Shown one piece after another: positions 14,876-24,779 of a stretch of DNA of 64,000 nt. The stretch's first letter is position 1. The number at the start of each line of letters is the position of its first letter. Position numbers and translations under genes: made by a program. This stretch comes from Haloferula luteola. Lineage in GTDB: Bacteria > Verrucomicrobiota > Verrucomicrobiia > Verrucomicrobiales > Akkermansiaceae. Below the pieces are notes generated by a model. That model had not been told where the DNA came from. It was given only the letters and a program-made list of their open reading frames with translations, and made no database searches. The stretch is from NCBI RefSeq assembly GCF_014201715.1, contig NZ_JACHFD010000004.1:62001-126000 (forward strand). Direction: 5' to 3'.

Positions 14876-17086
14876 ATGCCCCGCCGTTCCATCCGCTCCC
14901 ACGAAGATTCTCTGGAATTTGAAGATGAAGATGTGTTTGAGCGTCATTCAGTTGCTCAGCAAGAGCGACTTAGGCGCCTCATAATCGACCTACTAGGTCG
15001 GTGGTATTGGATTGCGCTAGGTCTCGTCTTCGGGATTCTCGCAGCTCTCTACTTTCTGTCGAAGGCGCCGAAAAAGTACGAGGCCAGTTCTCGCATTCTG
15101 GTGAAGCAGAGCACTGGGGCTGTGATGAACAGCAAAGATCAGGTTGAAGAAATCGATCTGAGGACGGACGAGGCGCTCAATACCGTCGCTCAACGCATCA
15201 AGCGCCCAGAATTGTTGAAGCGTATTGCTGCTGACGATTCGATTCGCCAGCTACCTGGTTTGATTCCTCCGCCTGTTCATTGGCTACCTACATGGGCTGA
15301 AAACTGGGTTGGTGGACCTGACGAGGAAGGCGCCGACGAGGTGCCGTTACCGGACAAGCTATGGAAAAAGATCTCTCTTTGGGTCGAAGTGTCTCCGAAG
15401 CGTGATACGCGCTTGTTGGATGTTACGGTAACTCATCAATCTCCTGAAGTTGCCCAAGCTTTGGCAAATGCAATCGCATTGGAGTTCAACCGCGAATTGA
15501 CAGGTGATCGAGCTGAAGGTCGTACCTCTTCCTTTGATATCTTGGTTAAGGAATCGGAGGCTGCTCGTGGGCGTCTTCAGAAGGCTCAGAATGCCTTGGC
15601 CAACTATCAAGGTGTTTTGGATACGCTAAAGAGTTTGGAGGAGAAAGAGGCGGTTGCTCTAGAGCTTTCGCGGCGATACTTGCCGAAGCACCCTAAGATG
15701 ATGGCGGCTCAAAGCGAATTGGAGACTTTCCAAAAGCGCTTCCTTTCCGAATTTGATTCCGTGCGGAACGCCCAAGCCGACAAGGATTATTGGCAAAGCA
15801 CTCACGACGAATGGGATCAAGCTCAAGGTGACCCGAATGAGCGATTGCAGACGGCTCGTCGATTGTTGATCGCTCGCAGCAGTGTGCTGGAGAATGAAAT
15901 CGAGAGTCAGACCTCTGTCTTCAATAGCATGCTGACTCGCATGCAGGAGAGTGGTATCAATCAGCAGGCTGTAGAGTCGGAGATTGATGTCGACAGTCTG
16001 GCTACTTTACCTGAACTCCCTGTGTCACCCAAACCGGTGCTAGTATTGGCTGCAGGGATGGTTGTTGGCGTAGGGGGGGGGTTGATGATCGCATTGATTT
16101 TGACTCGTCTGGACAACAAATTTCACACGGTAGCACAAGTGGAGTCCGAGACCTCGAAGACGGTTTTGGGTTCGATTTCCCAAATGAAGGAAGGCGTACT
16201 TGAGGGAATTGTTTCTAAACAGGAAAAGAAGACAGGGATACCTTCACCAAGTTATGAGGATGAGTGGGATCCAGTACTTGCATTCCGCCGCCACCTTTCG
16301 GAGACAAGTTTCGCCGAAATGTATCGAGTTTTGCGTGCTTCGATCACTTTGTTGGGCGACGAGAAAAAACGCAAGGTCACGGCGTTTACGAGCTCGCTTC
16401 CAGGTGAAGGGAAGACGACGACCTCGGTGAACTTCGCCCTGGCGGCGGCTGGTCAGGGGAAGAAGGTGCTGCTGATTGATGCGGACCTGCGGAAGCCAGC
16501 CGTTCATAAGACACTGGGATTGAAAAGAGATCACAACGGCAAGGGCGTCACGGAGATTCTTGCCGGCCAGACGACGCTGGAAGAGGCGGCATTTCCACTT
16601 CCTGGGGTGGAAAATCTCCATGTGGTGCTTTCTGGGGTGCGTGCGCCCAATCCTGGGGAATTGCTCAGCGGGATTCGGTTGGAGAAACTGCTCGCGCAGG
16701 CCACTCAGTATTTTGATGTGGTGGTGCTTGATACCGCTCCGGTGCTGGCGGTTCCTGATACTCGGATCATTGCCCCGCAGGTGGACAATCTGTGCCTGGT
16801 GATTCGTGCCAACTACACGCCCAAAGGCGCGGTTCGTCGGGTGTTGGAGGTTTTAGAGGAGGGCGGCACCCCTCCATCTGGAGCAATTTTTAACGGCTTT
16901 TCCGAGAAGCGCCGCTTAATCGGCGAGAACTACTCCTACGGCTACTACAAGTATGGAAAGTATGGGAGTACTGGTAGCTATGGTTACGGTTCCTACGGAG
17001 GCTACGGGGCCTACGGCTCGGATGACGACGACACGCCTCGCAAGAAGAACCGCAAGCGGAAGAAGCGGGCGACGAGTGAGGCGTGA
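14876..17086 (+). CDS. Wzc-like chain-length regulator and BY-type tyrosine autokinase
   Basis: A 736-residue inner-membrane protein. A short acidic N-terminal tail precedes the first membrane segment (WYWIALGLVFGILAALYFL, about 42-62). A periplasmic Wzz region with coiled-coil helices runs from about 70 to 385. The second membrane segment is preceded by the Pro-rich LPVSPKP. The cytoplasmic kinase domain has Walker A PGEGKTTT (from residue 509), Walker A' VLLIDADLRKP and a later VVLDTAP. The C-terminus carries eleven Tyr in about 32 residues (YSYGYYKYGKYG and onward), the expected autophosphorylation cluster. It then ends in an acidic patch and a Lys/Arg-rich tail. The protein controls polymer length and export together with the Wza-like protein upstream. 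Confidence 0.93.
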   Translation: MPRRSIRSHEDSLEFEDEDVFERHSVAQQERLRRLIIDLLGRWYWIALGLVFGILAALYFLSKAPKKYEASSRILVKQSTGAVMNSKDQVEEIDLRTDEALNTVAQRIKRPELLKRIAADDSIRQLPGLIPPPVHWLPTWAENWVGGPDEEGADEVPLPDKLWKKISLWVEVSPKRDTRLLDVTVTHQSPEVAQALANAIALEFNRELTGDRAEGRTSSFDILVKESEAARGRLQKAQNALANYQGVLDTLKSLEEKEAVALELSRRYLPKHPKMMAAQSELETFQKRFLSEFDSVRNAQADKDYWQSTHDEWDQAQGDPNERLQTARRLLIARSSVLENEIESQTSVFNSMLTRMQESGINQQAVESEIDVDSLATLPELPVSPKPVLVLAAGMVVGVGGGLMIALILTRLDNKFHTVAQVESETSKTVLGSISQMKEGVLEGIVSKQEKKTGIPSPSYEDEWDPVLAFRRHLSETSFAEMYRVLRASITLLGDEKKRKVTAFTSSLPGEGKTTTSVNFALAAAGQGKKVLLIDADLRKPAVHKTLGLKRDHNGKGVTEILAGQTTLEEAAFPLPGVENLHVVLSGVRAPNPGELLSGIRLEKLLAQATQYFDVVVLDTAPVLAVPDTRIIAPQVDNLCLVIRANYTPKGAVRRVLEVLEEGGTPPSGAIFNGFSEKRRLIGENYSYGYYKYGKYGSTGSYGYGSYGGYGAYGSDDDDTPRKKNRKRKKRATSEA

Positions 17087-17336
17087 CATCTCGCTTGTTG
17101 GCTACCTTCGGATGGTCGAGTTGGCTGCTCCGTGAGAGAGAAAGATAGCGCCTTTTAGTCTCTTGATGGCTGCGGTTTTGAAGAGTGGCTTTATCGATGA
17201 TTCGGAGGCGTTTGGGCGGCCAGCACCCCAGCTGAAGGGCGGTTGAATGGAGATTCGATCCTCCGGGAGTGACATTTCGTTCATTTTGTTCGGAATGTCT
17301 TGAACCTTCGGCACGCACTTTGCTTTTTTCTCGGCG

Positions 17337-17864
17337 TTGCCTGAATCGACATCTCCATCTTCATCCGCACTGGATGCTGTCGCATTGATCGCCGAGTATT
17401 TTTGCCGCATGGCCGATACCTTGGGCATGCCGAGGTCGACGGCGCTGATTTATCAGACTCTTTTTCTCAGCGACGAGCCGTTGAGTTTCACGGAGATCGT
17501 TGAGCGCTCGGGCTTGAGCAAAGCCAGCGCCTCGACCGGCTTGAAGCTCTTGGAGCGAACCAAAGCGGTGGAGACTGTCGTCGTTCCAAGTTCTCGAGGT
17601 ACTTACTATCGAGCGGAGCTTTCGCTGAGGCGCCTTGCCTCCGGTTTGATCCAGGAGAGCCTGGTCCCGGGTTTCAAGACCGGGAGGGAAGTGCTTGAGC
17701 GTTTGCCGGCTCTGGAGGAGGCCGCCCATCCAGTGCTTGTCGAACGAATCGGTCGCCTGCTGCATTGGCACCAACTCGCGCAAGATTTGGTTCCTCTCCT
17801 GGCAGGGTTTGGAAATCAGGAAGAGAGTTTCCCTGAAACATCGCCGTCATTGCCCACCCCCTAA
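17337..17864 (+). CDS. GbsR/MarR-like winged-helix transcriptional regulator
   Basis: A 175-residue cytoplasmic DNA-binding protein. The helix AEYFCRMADTLGMPRSTALIYQ followed by LSFTEIVERSGLSKASASTGLKLLE matches the start and recognition helices of GbsR-type MarR relatives, and a wing follows (VVVPSSRGTYYRA). The reading frame opens at a TTG (17337). The first in-frame ATG would cut into the first helix, so a non-ATG start is likely. It stands alone between the kinase gene and ugd, with about 250 bp free on each side. It may control the polysaccharide genes; the ligand and operator are unknown. Confidence 0.75.
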   Translation: MPESTSPSSSALDAVALIAEYFCRMADTLGMPRSTALIYQTLFLSDEPLSFTEIVERSGLSKASASTGLKLLERTKAVETVVVPSSRGTYYRAELSLRRLASGLIQESLVPGFKTGREVLERLPALEEAAHPVLVERIGRLLHWHQLAQDLVPLLAGFGNQEESFPETSPSLPTP

Positions 17865-18115
17865 GATGCACCTCGAGTTCGCCCCCCTCATTCTTGGAAA
17901 TTTCCGTGATGACTGCATTTGCTTGAGATTCTCCCGGTTTCAGCGTTACACGCTAATTATCAGCGGATTTAAACATAAATCTGAACTTCTTTAACCAAGG
18001 TTTCTTTCTCATTATGAGGGAGATCGACCAAAGGCGGTAGCGTCGATGGAACTTGTTGAAATCGATGACATGCCGCTCATTTCTAACACACAATTTCTCA
18101 ATCTCTGACCGATTC

Positions 18116-19528
18116 ATGAACACCACGAACACCAGCCCTTTTTCCCCGGTGAAATCTATTTGCTGCCTCGGTGCCGGTTATGTCGGCGGGCCGACCATGG
18201 CGATGATCGCTGCCAAGTGCCCTGACATTCAGGTCACAGTCGTCGACCTGAACCAAGCCCGGATCGATGCCTGGAATTCGGAGGTTCTTCCCGTGTACGA
18301 ACCGGGTCTCGATGAGGTGGTCAAGGAAGCCCGGGGTCGCAATCTTCATTTCACCACAGACCCTAAGTCCGCGATCCAAAAGTCGGATTTGATCTTTGTC
18401 TCCGTGGGGACGCCGACCAAGTCCTATGGCATTGGTGCCGGTCGCGCCGCCGACCTCCGCTACATTGAGTCGGCGGCCCGGTTGATTGCCGAAGTGGCGG
18501 AAGGGCCGAAGATCATCGTTGAGAAGTCAACGATCCCGGTGAAGACCGCGGAAGCGATCAAGACCATCCTCGCTGCGAATTCCAAGGAAACGGCGAGCTT
18601 CCAGGTGCTGTCCAATCCGGAGTTCCTCGCCGAAGGCACCGCCATGGAGGATCTCAATGCTCCCGACCGGATTTTGATCGGTGGCGAAACCACTCCCGAT
18701 GGCGACGCTGCCGTCGAAGCACTGGTTTCGGTCTACGCTCACTGGGTTCCCCGCGAACGCATCATCACCACCAATCTGTGGTCTTCCGAGCTTTCCAAGC
18801 TCGTCGCCAACGCCTTCCTGGCGCAGCGGATTTCTTCGATCAACTCGATCTCGGCACTGTGTGAAGCGACCGGAGCGGATGTCAATGAAGTGGCGAATGC
18901 GATCGGCACCGACTCGCGGATTGGGCCCAAGTTCCTCAAGGCCTCGGTCGGATTTGGTGGGTCCTGTTTCCAAAAGGACGTCCTCAACCTGACCTACCTT
19001 TGCGAATCCTTCGGTCTTCCGGAGGTCGCGGAATACTGGCGCCAGGTGATTCACATCAACGACTGGCAGAAATCCCGTTTTGTGGAGAAGATGGTGCGGA
19101 CGCTCTTCAATACCGTCACCGGAAAGAAGATCGCGATTCTTGGTTTCGCATTCAAGAAGGACACCAACGACACCCGGGAGTCCGCGGCCATTGCGGTTTG
19201 TCGGGACCTCCTTCTCGAAGGGGCGCGTCTCGCGATTTACGATCCCAAGGTGGACCCCGCGACCATGAAGGCGGACCTCGCTTATGGGGGCATCTCCAGT
19301 GAACTGTTCGACCGAAACGTCGAGATCGCCCCCGATGCCTACGCGGCCTGCGATCAGGCGCACGCCATGGCGACCCTGACCGAATGGGATGAGTTCCGAA
19401 CCCTCGATCTGCCGAAGATCTACGATTTGATGTTCAAGCCCGCCTTCGTGTTTGATGGAAGATCGATTCTTCCGCTGGAGGCCCTGAAGGCCCACGGCTT
19501 TGCGCCCTTTGTCATTGGCAAGGGCTGA
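18116..19528 (+). CDS. ugd: UDP-glucose 6-dehydrogenase
   Basis: A 470-residue cytoplasmic enzyme oxidising UDP-glucose to UDP-glucuronate with two NAD. The Rossmann motif GAGYVGGP is at 19-26. The catalytic Cys284 lies in [10 protein letters not shown], and the C-terminal UDP-binding domain contains [14 protein letters not shown]. The length and the GGPT variant resemble the eukaryote-type branch more than the short bacterial Ugd; this is based on look alone. ATG 18116 gives the family N-terminus. The product would feed glucuronate or derived acidic sugars into the polysaccharide. A hairpin follows the gene, and gmd is next. Confidence 0.95.
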   Translation: MNTTNTSPFSPVKSICCLGAGYVGGPTMAMIAAKCPDIQVTVVDLNQARIDAWNSEVLPVYEPGLDEVVKEARGRNLHFTTDPKSAIQKSDLIFVSVGTPTKSYGIGAGRAADLRYIESAARLIAEVAEGPKIIVEKSTIPVKTAEAIKTILAANSKETASFQVLSNPEFLAEGTAMEDLNAPDRILIGGETTPDGDAAVEALVSVYAHWVPRERIITTNLWSSELSKLVANAFLAQRISSINSISALCEATGADVNEVANAIGTDSRIGPKFLKASVGFGGSCFQKDVLNLTYLCESFGLPEVAEYWRQVIHINDWQKSRFVEKMVRTLFNTVTGKKIAILGFAFKKDTNDTRESAAIAVCRDLLLEGARLAIYDPKVDPATMKADLAYGGISSELFDRNVEIAPDAYAACDQAHAMATLTEWDEFRTLDLPKIYDLMFKPAFVFDGRSILPLEALKAHGFAPFVIGKG

Positions 19529-19540
19529 TTCCGCTCCCCT

Positions 19541-19567
19541 GAGCCCGGTCGAATTCCGTCCGGGCTC
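19541..19567 (+). terminator. Hairpin between ugd and gmd
   Basis: GAGCCCGG (19541-19548) pairs perfectly with CCGGGCTC (19560-19567) 12 bp after the ugd stop. Only scattered T follow, so termination may be partial and gmd may be read through. Confidence 0.45.
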
Positions 19568-19642
19568 CGTTCCTCCCGACCCAGCCCCCCACGGAGTCGG
19601 TTTTGCTTCTTCACCCGAACACTCACCGCCTTTCCCTATCTC

Positions 19643-20758
19643 ATGAAAAAAGCGCTCATCACTGGCATCACAGGTCAGGACGGCTCCTACCTTGCGGAGT
19701 TCCTTCTCGAAAAAGGTTACGAGGTGCACGGCATCAAGCGCCGTGCTTCGCTCTTCAACACCGAACGGGTCGATCACATCTATGAGGACCCGCATGTCGA
19801 ACATGCTCGGTTCAAGCTCCACTACGGGGACCTGACCGACACCTCCAACCTGACCCGCATTTTGCGCGAGGTGGAGCCCGACGAAGTGTACAACCTCGGT
19901 GCCCAATCGCACGTGGCGGTGTCCTTCGAAGCGCCGGAATACACTGCGGATGTGGATGCCATCGGCACCCTGCGCCTGCTCGAAGCGATCCGCTTCCTGG
20001 GCCTGGAGAAGAAGACCCGGTTTTATCAAGCTTCGACCTCTGAGCTGTATGGCTTGGTGCAGGAGATTCCCCAGAAGGAGACCACGCCCTTCTACCCTCG
20101 CTCACCGTATGCGGTGGCGAAGATGTATGCCTACTGGATCACGGTGAATTACCGCGAGTCCTATGGGATCTACGCGTGCAATGGGATTCTCTTCAATCAC
20201 GAGTCGCCGCGTCGTGGCGAGACCTTCGTGACGCGGAAGATCACCCGCGGCATCGCCAACATCGCGCAAGGTCTTGAGAGCTGCCTCTATCTGGGCAACA
20301 TGGACTCGCTGCGTGACTGGGGTCATGCTAAGGACTACGTGCGGATGCAGTGGATGATGCTGCAACAGGAGCAACCTGAGGACTTCGTGATTGCCACGGG
20401 CAAGCAGATCTCGGTGCGTGAGTTCGTGCGGATGTCGGCGCTGGAAGCCGGGATCACGGTGGAATTCAGTGGCGAGGGAGTGGACGAGCACGCGACCGTC
20501 ACGGCGGTGGCCGGCGAGAATGCCCCCGGAGTGAAGGTGGGAGACGTGATCGTGCGAGTGGACCCGCGCTATTTCCGTCCTGCGGAAGTGGAGACGCTGC
20601 TGGGCGATCCGGCGAAAGCGAAAGAGAAGCTGGGCTGGGTGCCGGAGATCACGGTGGAGGAGATGTGCGCCGAAATGGTGGCGTCGGACCTGGACAAGGC
20701 GAAGCGCCACGCGCTGCTGAAGTCGCACGGTCACCACGTTTCCGTGGCCAAGGAATAG
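19643..20758 (+). CDS. gmd: GDP-mannose 4,6-dehydratase
   Basis: A 371-residue short-chain dehydrogenase/reductase converting GDP-mannose to GDP-4-keto-6-deoxymannose, the precursor of fucose, rhamnose and related sugars. The NADP motif GITGQDG is at 8-14. Catalytic Thr132, Glu134 and the Tyr156-x3-Lys160 pair are present in STSELYG and SPYAVAK. The characteristic [15 protein letters not shown] segment is present. No GDP-fucose synthase, reductase or perosamine synthase is in the window, so the final sugar is unknown. It is the last GC-rich gene before the AT-rich glycosyl cluster. Confidence 0.96.
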   Translation: MKKALITGITGQDGSYLAEFLLEKGYEVHGIKRRASLFNTERVDHIYEDPHVEHARFKLHYGDLTDTSNLTRILREVEPDEVYNLGAQSHVAVSFEAPEYTADVDAIGTLRLLEAIRFLGLEKKTRFYQASTSELYGLVQEIPQKETTPFYPRSPYAVAKMYAYWITVNYRESYGIYACNGILFNHESPRRGETFVTRKITRGIANIAQGLESCLYLGNMDSLRDWGHAKDYVRMQWMMLQQEQPEDFVIATGKQISVREFVRMSALEAGITVEFSGEGVDEHATVTAVAGENAPGVKVGDVIVRVDPRYFRPAEVETLLGDPAKAKEKLGWVPEITVEEMCAEMVASDLDKAKRHALLKSHGHHVSVAKE

Positions 20759-21083
20759 CCCAAATCAACCTGCCGGGCCAACTTCGTTGGGTTGGCTCGG
20801 AAACATTGGAGACAACACGACTGAATCGTAGGTGTTGTATTTTGGCACTCGCTTGCGCAACACCCCCAGATTGACCCTCAATAGCCACTAGAGCTCTCAG
20901 AACCACATTCCAACAGTGTGCATAGCTCCTCCAAAAACGAAGCAACCCAAGAATTACCTAAAGCTTGAGGGAGAGTCCCAACTCGGGGAAACAAAAGACT
21001 ATTTCATACTACATCTCAGAACGTACACTGTACACTTGCCCGTCAACCTCTAGGGAGTTTAAGGGAAGTTATTAGAAGGCGCT
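20759..21083. other. 325-bp gap at the GC-rich/AT-rich junction
   Basis: No protein-like frame. It begins with a strong hairpin (see 20773-20800), then the base composition drifts to AT-rich. A short perfect palindrome GTACA-C-TGTAC lies at 21023-21033, about 50 bp before the flippase start, and could be an operator. I see no inverted repeats, direct duplications or transposase remnants that would mark an insertion boundary. Confidence 0.5.
20773..20800 (+). terminator. Probable terminator hairpin after gmd
   Basis: CCGGGCCAAC (20773-20782) pairs with GTTGGCTCGG (20791-20800), one G-U pair, 14 bp after the gmd stop. An alternative small hairpin CCAAC-TTC-GTTGG nests in it. It is not followed by a T-run. 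Confidence 0.5.
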
Positions 21084-22544
21084 ATGCACAAGCTCTTAAA
21101 GTCCGATTTCGCAAAAAACGTCAAATATGCTGGCGTGGCGAGGCTTTTCCAAATCACCTCCAACATCGTCATTCTTGGCTATGTGGTGAAAGCTGTTGGC
21201 CTGGAACAATGGGGGATTCTTACCTACTCCCTGTCTGTTGTGACGGTGCTCTCATTGCTCCAGTTGAGCATTTCGGCTGCGGCCGCCAAACGTTTAGGAG
21301 ACTTTTTCCACGCTAGAAACTTCCAAGCGTTCAATCAGTACCTCTCTGCGACGATCTATTCGATCGTTGCACTGGTGGGCATTTTAGCTAGCATCTTCAT
21401 TGGAGTATATATCTCTGGAGCAGCAAGTCACTTCGAAGGTGATAACCAACAAGCATTCCGCCAGGTGTACCTTGCTACGGCTACGAACGCTCTGCTCCAG
21501 ATCATCGCTCTTCCGGCAATCGCCGTTCTTCAGTCACAGAATAAAACTCATTTAGTGTCGAAAGCGACATTGATGGGAAACATAGTTCGATCGATCTTAG
21601 TATTTAGTATCTTTCCGTGGTTCAAAGAAATCACGGTCTATTCGATGATCCTGGCGACCGAATCCCTCTCAGTTTTGTTAGTCGTCTGGTATCAATCAGT
21701 CAAATCCCTCCATGAGATCCCGGTTCAGCTGGTTAAGGTCTCAATGAGATTTGTTTGGGACATGCTTTCATTCAATTTATTCAACCTCTTGAATAACTTG
21801 GTGTATATATTGTTCATTCAGGCTCCGGTATTTATAATTTCTCACAAATACGGGAATACAGCCGTTGGGGTTTACGGATTGGGGGTTCAGCTGAATTCAG
21901 TTATTAGACAAGCCATTAGTGTATTTGTTGTTCCGCTGACAGCTCAATTCAATGTGTGCAACGCCAAAGGAAAACATAATGAGCTTCTGAAAATTTATCA
22001 GGTATCGAGCTTAGTGTTTGTGTTTGCCGCGGCGGCGCTCGTCGTGAATGTCCCGTATGCTCAATGGGGTCTACATAAGTTTCTGAATGTTTCCTACGAA
22101 GAGCTCGACTTTTTTTCATGGTTTATCGTATTTATAGCTGTTTCCATTCTTCATCTCCCTTCATCATTACTCACAGTTACCTTTGAAAAGGTGAAAACAA
22201 CTTCATTTGTAGGGTTGGCTTCAGTTACGCTTATGGCGTCCGTTCTCCATTACATGGGAGGTGAAGTGAATCATGTAGGTATATCGATGGCTCTATTCTT
22301 TCTCATTTATGATCTTTATCGAGTTCACTCAATCAGGAAGGACGTCCATCCAGGAACAAAGAGAAATGATCGCGATCACTACATCCGCTTCACTACATAT
22401 GGAGTGATGATTGTATCGATCATTGCCACGCAGTTCGGCCGATCCATGATTGTTCCGTTAATTATTGACTTCATCTTGGGGGGGCTAATCTTCCAGGTTC
22501 TCCGTAAATATCTTAAAACAGCAAAAGTGACGCAACTTGTATGA
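21084..22544 (+). CDS. Wzx-like polysaccharide flippase
   Basis: A 486-residue polytopic membrane protein with about 12-14 hydrophobic segments and the fold pattern of the MATE/MviN/Wzx superfamily. The N-terminal block (YAGVARLFQITSNIVILGYVV) is the usual first helix of such flippases. It should turn undecaprenyl-diphosphate-linked repeat units to the periplasmic face. It is the first gene of a tight AT-rich run, and its stop overlaps the next start by 4 bp. Sequence alone does not give the substrate. The visible AT-rich codon use contrasts with gmd just upstream. Confidence 0.88.
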   Translation: MHKLLKSDFAKNVKYAGVARLFQITSNIVILGYVVKAVGLEQWGILTYSLSVVTVLSLLQLSISAAAAKRLGDFFHARNFQAFNQYLSATIYSIVALVGILASIFIGVYISGAASHFEGDNQQAFRQVYLATATNALLQIIALPAIAVLQSQNKTHLVSKATLMGNIVRSILVFSIFPWFKEITVYSMILATESLSVLLVVWYQSVKSLHEIPVQLVKVSMRFVWDMLSFNLFNLLNNLVYILFIQAPVFIISHKYGNTAVGVYGLGVQLNSVIRQAISVFVVPLTAQFNVCNAKGKHNELLKIYQVSSLVFVFAAAALVVNVPYAQWGLHKFLNVSYEELDFFSWFIVFIAVSILHLPSSLLTVTFEKVKTTSFVGLASVTLMASVLHYMGGEVNHVGISMALFFLIYDLYRVHSIRKDVHPGTKRNDRDHYIRFTTYGVMIVSIIATQFGRSMIVPLIIDFILGGLIFQVLRKYLKTAKVTQLV

Positions 22545-23470
22545 ACTACCTCTACGCAAATCTGCTCCCGTCGATCAACTATGGTGACTATATCATCGAG
22601 CTGGCGACGCAGAAGGTTCTAAAAAGGTATCTTAGTCCAGAGGACAAGCTTATTCCCTTTTACTCGAAAGGCACGGAACCACCGGACTACAAGGAGGGAA
22701 GTAAACTTATTATTCCAGGATGTACCCAACTTACTGTAGGACAGCACAAAGCGCTCAATTTGATCGATGCTGAAAAAGTGCGGAGTTACTGCATTGCAGG
22801 ATCCCTTTGGTATAAGAAATTTAGCCCAGGGATTCTCCTTCGTCACCGAATTATTGGAAGAAAGGGGGTCGATCCTGATATGTCTATTGTTGATAAACTC
22901 TCAGGAATCGTGGGATGCAGAGACTCGTTCACCTACCGCTTTCTAAAGCAAAAGGGAATTTCGTGCACCTATACCGGTTGCCCAACACTTTTCATTTCGG
23001 ACTTTAAAGAGGAGAACTCAAATGGGTATGTTCTCTTTTCCTTCGGGCGGGACAAGTTTTACCGACAGGTTTGGTATGGAAATCAGCTAAAGAAGATGGG
23101 TCACAACGTCGTAGGAATCGTACACGAGCGTCGTGATTATGAAAGGGCCCGAGCTGCAGGATGGAAACTGCCACTCATCGAGTTCAACGATGATGTTCAG
23201 CTCTATCTTTCATATTTTAAGAATGCGGAGTTTGTCGTCACTGGACGACTACATGGAGCTCTTCCGAGTTTCAGCTTCGGTAAGAAGGTGTTCTACTTTG
23301 GGACGAATGATACTCGGACATCAATTCTAGGAGATCTTGGAGTGACCATTTTTGAGCACCATGAAATCCCCAAAATGGCGAAGTTGGCTGGGAAAATTCA
23401 AAATAGTCGAGCTCTCGATATGTTCCAGGAAAACACGGCCAGGGTAATGGAGGTGATCACCCAATCGTAA
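22541..23470 (+). CDS. Polysaccharide pyruvyl transferase family protein (first copy)
   Basis: A 309-residue soluble enzyme of the PS_pyruv_trans family, which moves pyruvate from phosphoenolpyruvate onto a sugar to form a ketal. The C-terminal signature VVTGRLHGALPSFSFGKKV is clear. The N-terminus (NYGDYIIELATQKVL) matches the family opening. It is coupled by a 4-bp overlap to the flippase and followed 4 bp later by the polymerase candidate. A second family member is at 27457-28602. The acceptor sugar is unknown. Confidence 0.85.
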   Translation: MNYLYANLLPSINYGDYIIELATQKVLKRYLSPEDKLIPFYSKGTEPPDYKEGSKLIIPGCTQLTVGQHKALNLIDAEKVRSYCIAGSLWYKKFSPGILLRHRIIGRKGVDPDMSIVDKLSGIVGCRDSFTYRFLKQKGISCTYTGCPTLFISDFKEENSNGYVLFSFGRDKFYRQVWYGNQLKKMGHNVVGIVHERRDYERARAAGWKLPLIEFNDDVQLYLSYFKNAEFVVTGRLHGALPSFSFGKKVFYFGTNDTRTSILGDLGVTIFEHHEIPKMAKLAGKIQNSRALDMFQENTARVMEVITQS

Positions 23471-23474
23471 GGTA

Positions 23475-24779
23475 ATGTTTGTTATCCCTCTTCTTATCCT
23501 TTGTGCGATCTTAAGTGTGCTGATCGGCAGAAAATGCCAGGTTAGTGTGCGAGAGGGTATTGTCGCCGTTCTGATGATGTTTCCAATGCCTCTATCAGAG
23601 GTTGTAGGATTCCACTTTCCTGTGTTCATCTCAGATTTAGTTCCGTTTCTTCTATTTATTGTCTTTTACCGAAGATTTCCTGCAAACATCTTTAACGATC
23701 GAGTATCGCAAATTGCCTTCTTGCTACTTATTGTAATCCCATTCACAAGCGTTGGAGCTTCATTGATTGTTCAAAATGCTGATGATTCGAGACATTACCT
23801 ATATTTATATCGTAAGGCCGCCGCATTTGGTTTCATTTATATTGCGGCAAGAAATTATCGTGACATCAATCCAATTCATATAATCAAGGTTGGTTGCATC
23901 TTTTGGGCCTTTATTTCTTTAATGGGTCTTCTAAACTATCTAGGGATATATTCCCTTCCCTCCTACATCGAAGAAAAGGATGATGATGTAAAAGGATCAG
24001 CGTTTGAAAGTTATAAACTGGTCAGAGGATTCTTGGCATATAATCGAGGCGCAATTGGTCTTTATGGATGCATCTTTATTGTCTTCGTATTTTGCAAGCT
24101 TGTTATCTTGAAAGTTTCACCTGATCCGAAATGGATCAAGATAGTTTACGTAATAACGGCGCTAGCTTCAATGCTTAACATTATTTTTTCGGGCACTCGA
24201 ACTGGTGTGATCGTCGGTGCTTTTGTGCTGTGCGTGTTGTTCTTTCAGTATTCGTGGGAGCGTAAAACGATTAGCATTGGTGCAATTGCAATCCTAGCGG
24301 TATTAGCGATATCTGGATATTTCGTGCTCTCTCATCTATCACAAAACAGATTTACCCAGATTGAGTCTGATAACAGCCTAAATGCACGCACAGTTATTCA
24401 GCGTATTGCAATTGAGCATTCATTTTCGAACGTAGGCTCCTTTTTGATTGGAAATGGAATTCGGCCGTTCGCGAAAATAAACCCAGCTGGCTTCACCCAT
24501 GCTCATAGCGAATACTTTGATATTTTATATTTAAACGGTTGGTTTGCGCTCGTATTCTATATTTCCTTAAGCGTAATATTCTGGTTCAGTTTTGGACGGA
24601 ATCAGGAAACAAGATATATTTTGCGAGGGATTCTAATGGTGGGCGCAATTTTCGGGCTAACTATTGGACATTATATGGTTACTGAGCCTCGTTTGGCGTC
24701 CCTCAGTCACTTCCTGCTATTTTGTTACTCTCTTGCATACTTTCGAAATAAAAACCGCCTTGTGAAAAATGACCGTTAG
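23475..24779 (+). CDS. Wzy-like O-antigen polymerase/ligase membrane protein
   Basis: A 434-residue membrane protein with about 11 hydrophobic segments and a large periplasmic loop after the middle. FSGTRTGVIVGAFVL, a conserved region in Wzy_C-type proteins, is present, as is the loop segment TQIESDNSLNARTVIQR and a later HAHSEYFDILYLNG. It probably polymerises flipped repeat units. It lies inside the AT-rich run, directly after a pyruvyl transferase, and overlaps the following glycosyltransferase by 11 bp. It is a better candidate for the dedicated polymerase than the other two O-antigen ligase-like genes, because it is embedded with the flippase. Confidence 0.83.
   Translation: MFVIPLLILCAILSVLIGRKCQVSVREGIVAVLMMFPMPLSEVVGFHFPVFISDLVPFLLFIVFYRRFPANIFNDRVSQIAFLLLIVIPFTSVGASLIVQNADDSRHYLYLYRKAAAFGFIYIAARNYRDINPIHIIKVGCIFWAFISLMGLLNYLGIYSLPSYIEEKDDDVKGSAFESYKLVRGFLAYNRGAIGLYGCIFIVFVFCKLVILKVSPDPKWIKIVYVITALASMLNIIFSGTRTGVIVGAFVLCVLFFQYSWERKTISIGAIAILAVLAISGYFVLSHLSQNRFTQIESDNSLNARTVIQRIAIEHSFSNVGSFLIGNGIRPFAKINPAGFTHAHSEYFDILYLNGWFALVFYISLSVIFWFSFGRNQETRYILRGILMVGAIFGLTIGHYMVTEPRLASLSHFLLFCYSLAYFRNKNRLVKNDR

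Noticed and set aside
17166..17246. 26-codon frame beginning MAAVLKSGFIDDSEAF after the kinase gene
   Set aside because: No ribosome-binding site or family match. Too short to support as a gene, although a comparative search could revive it.
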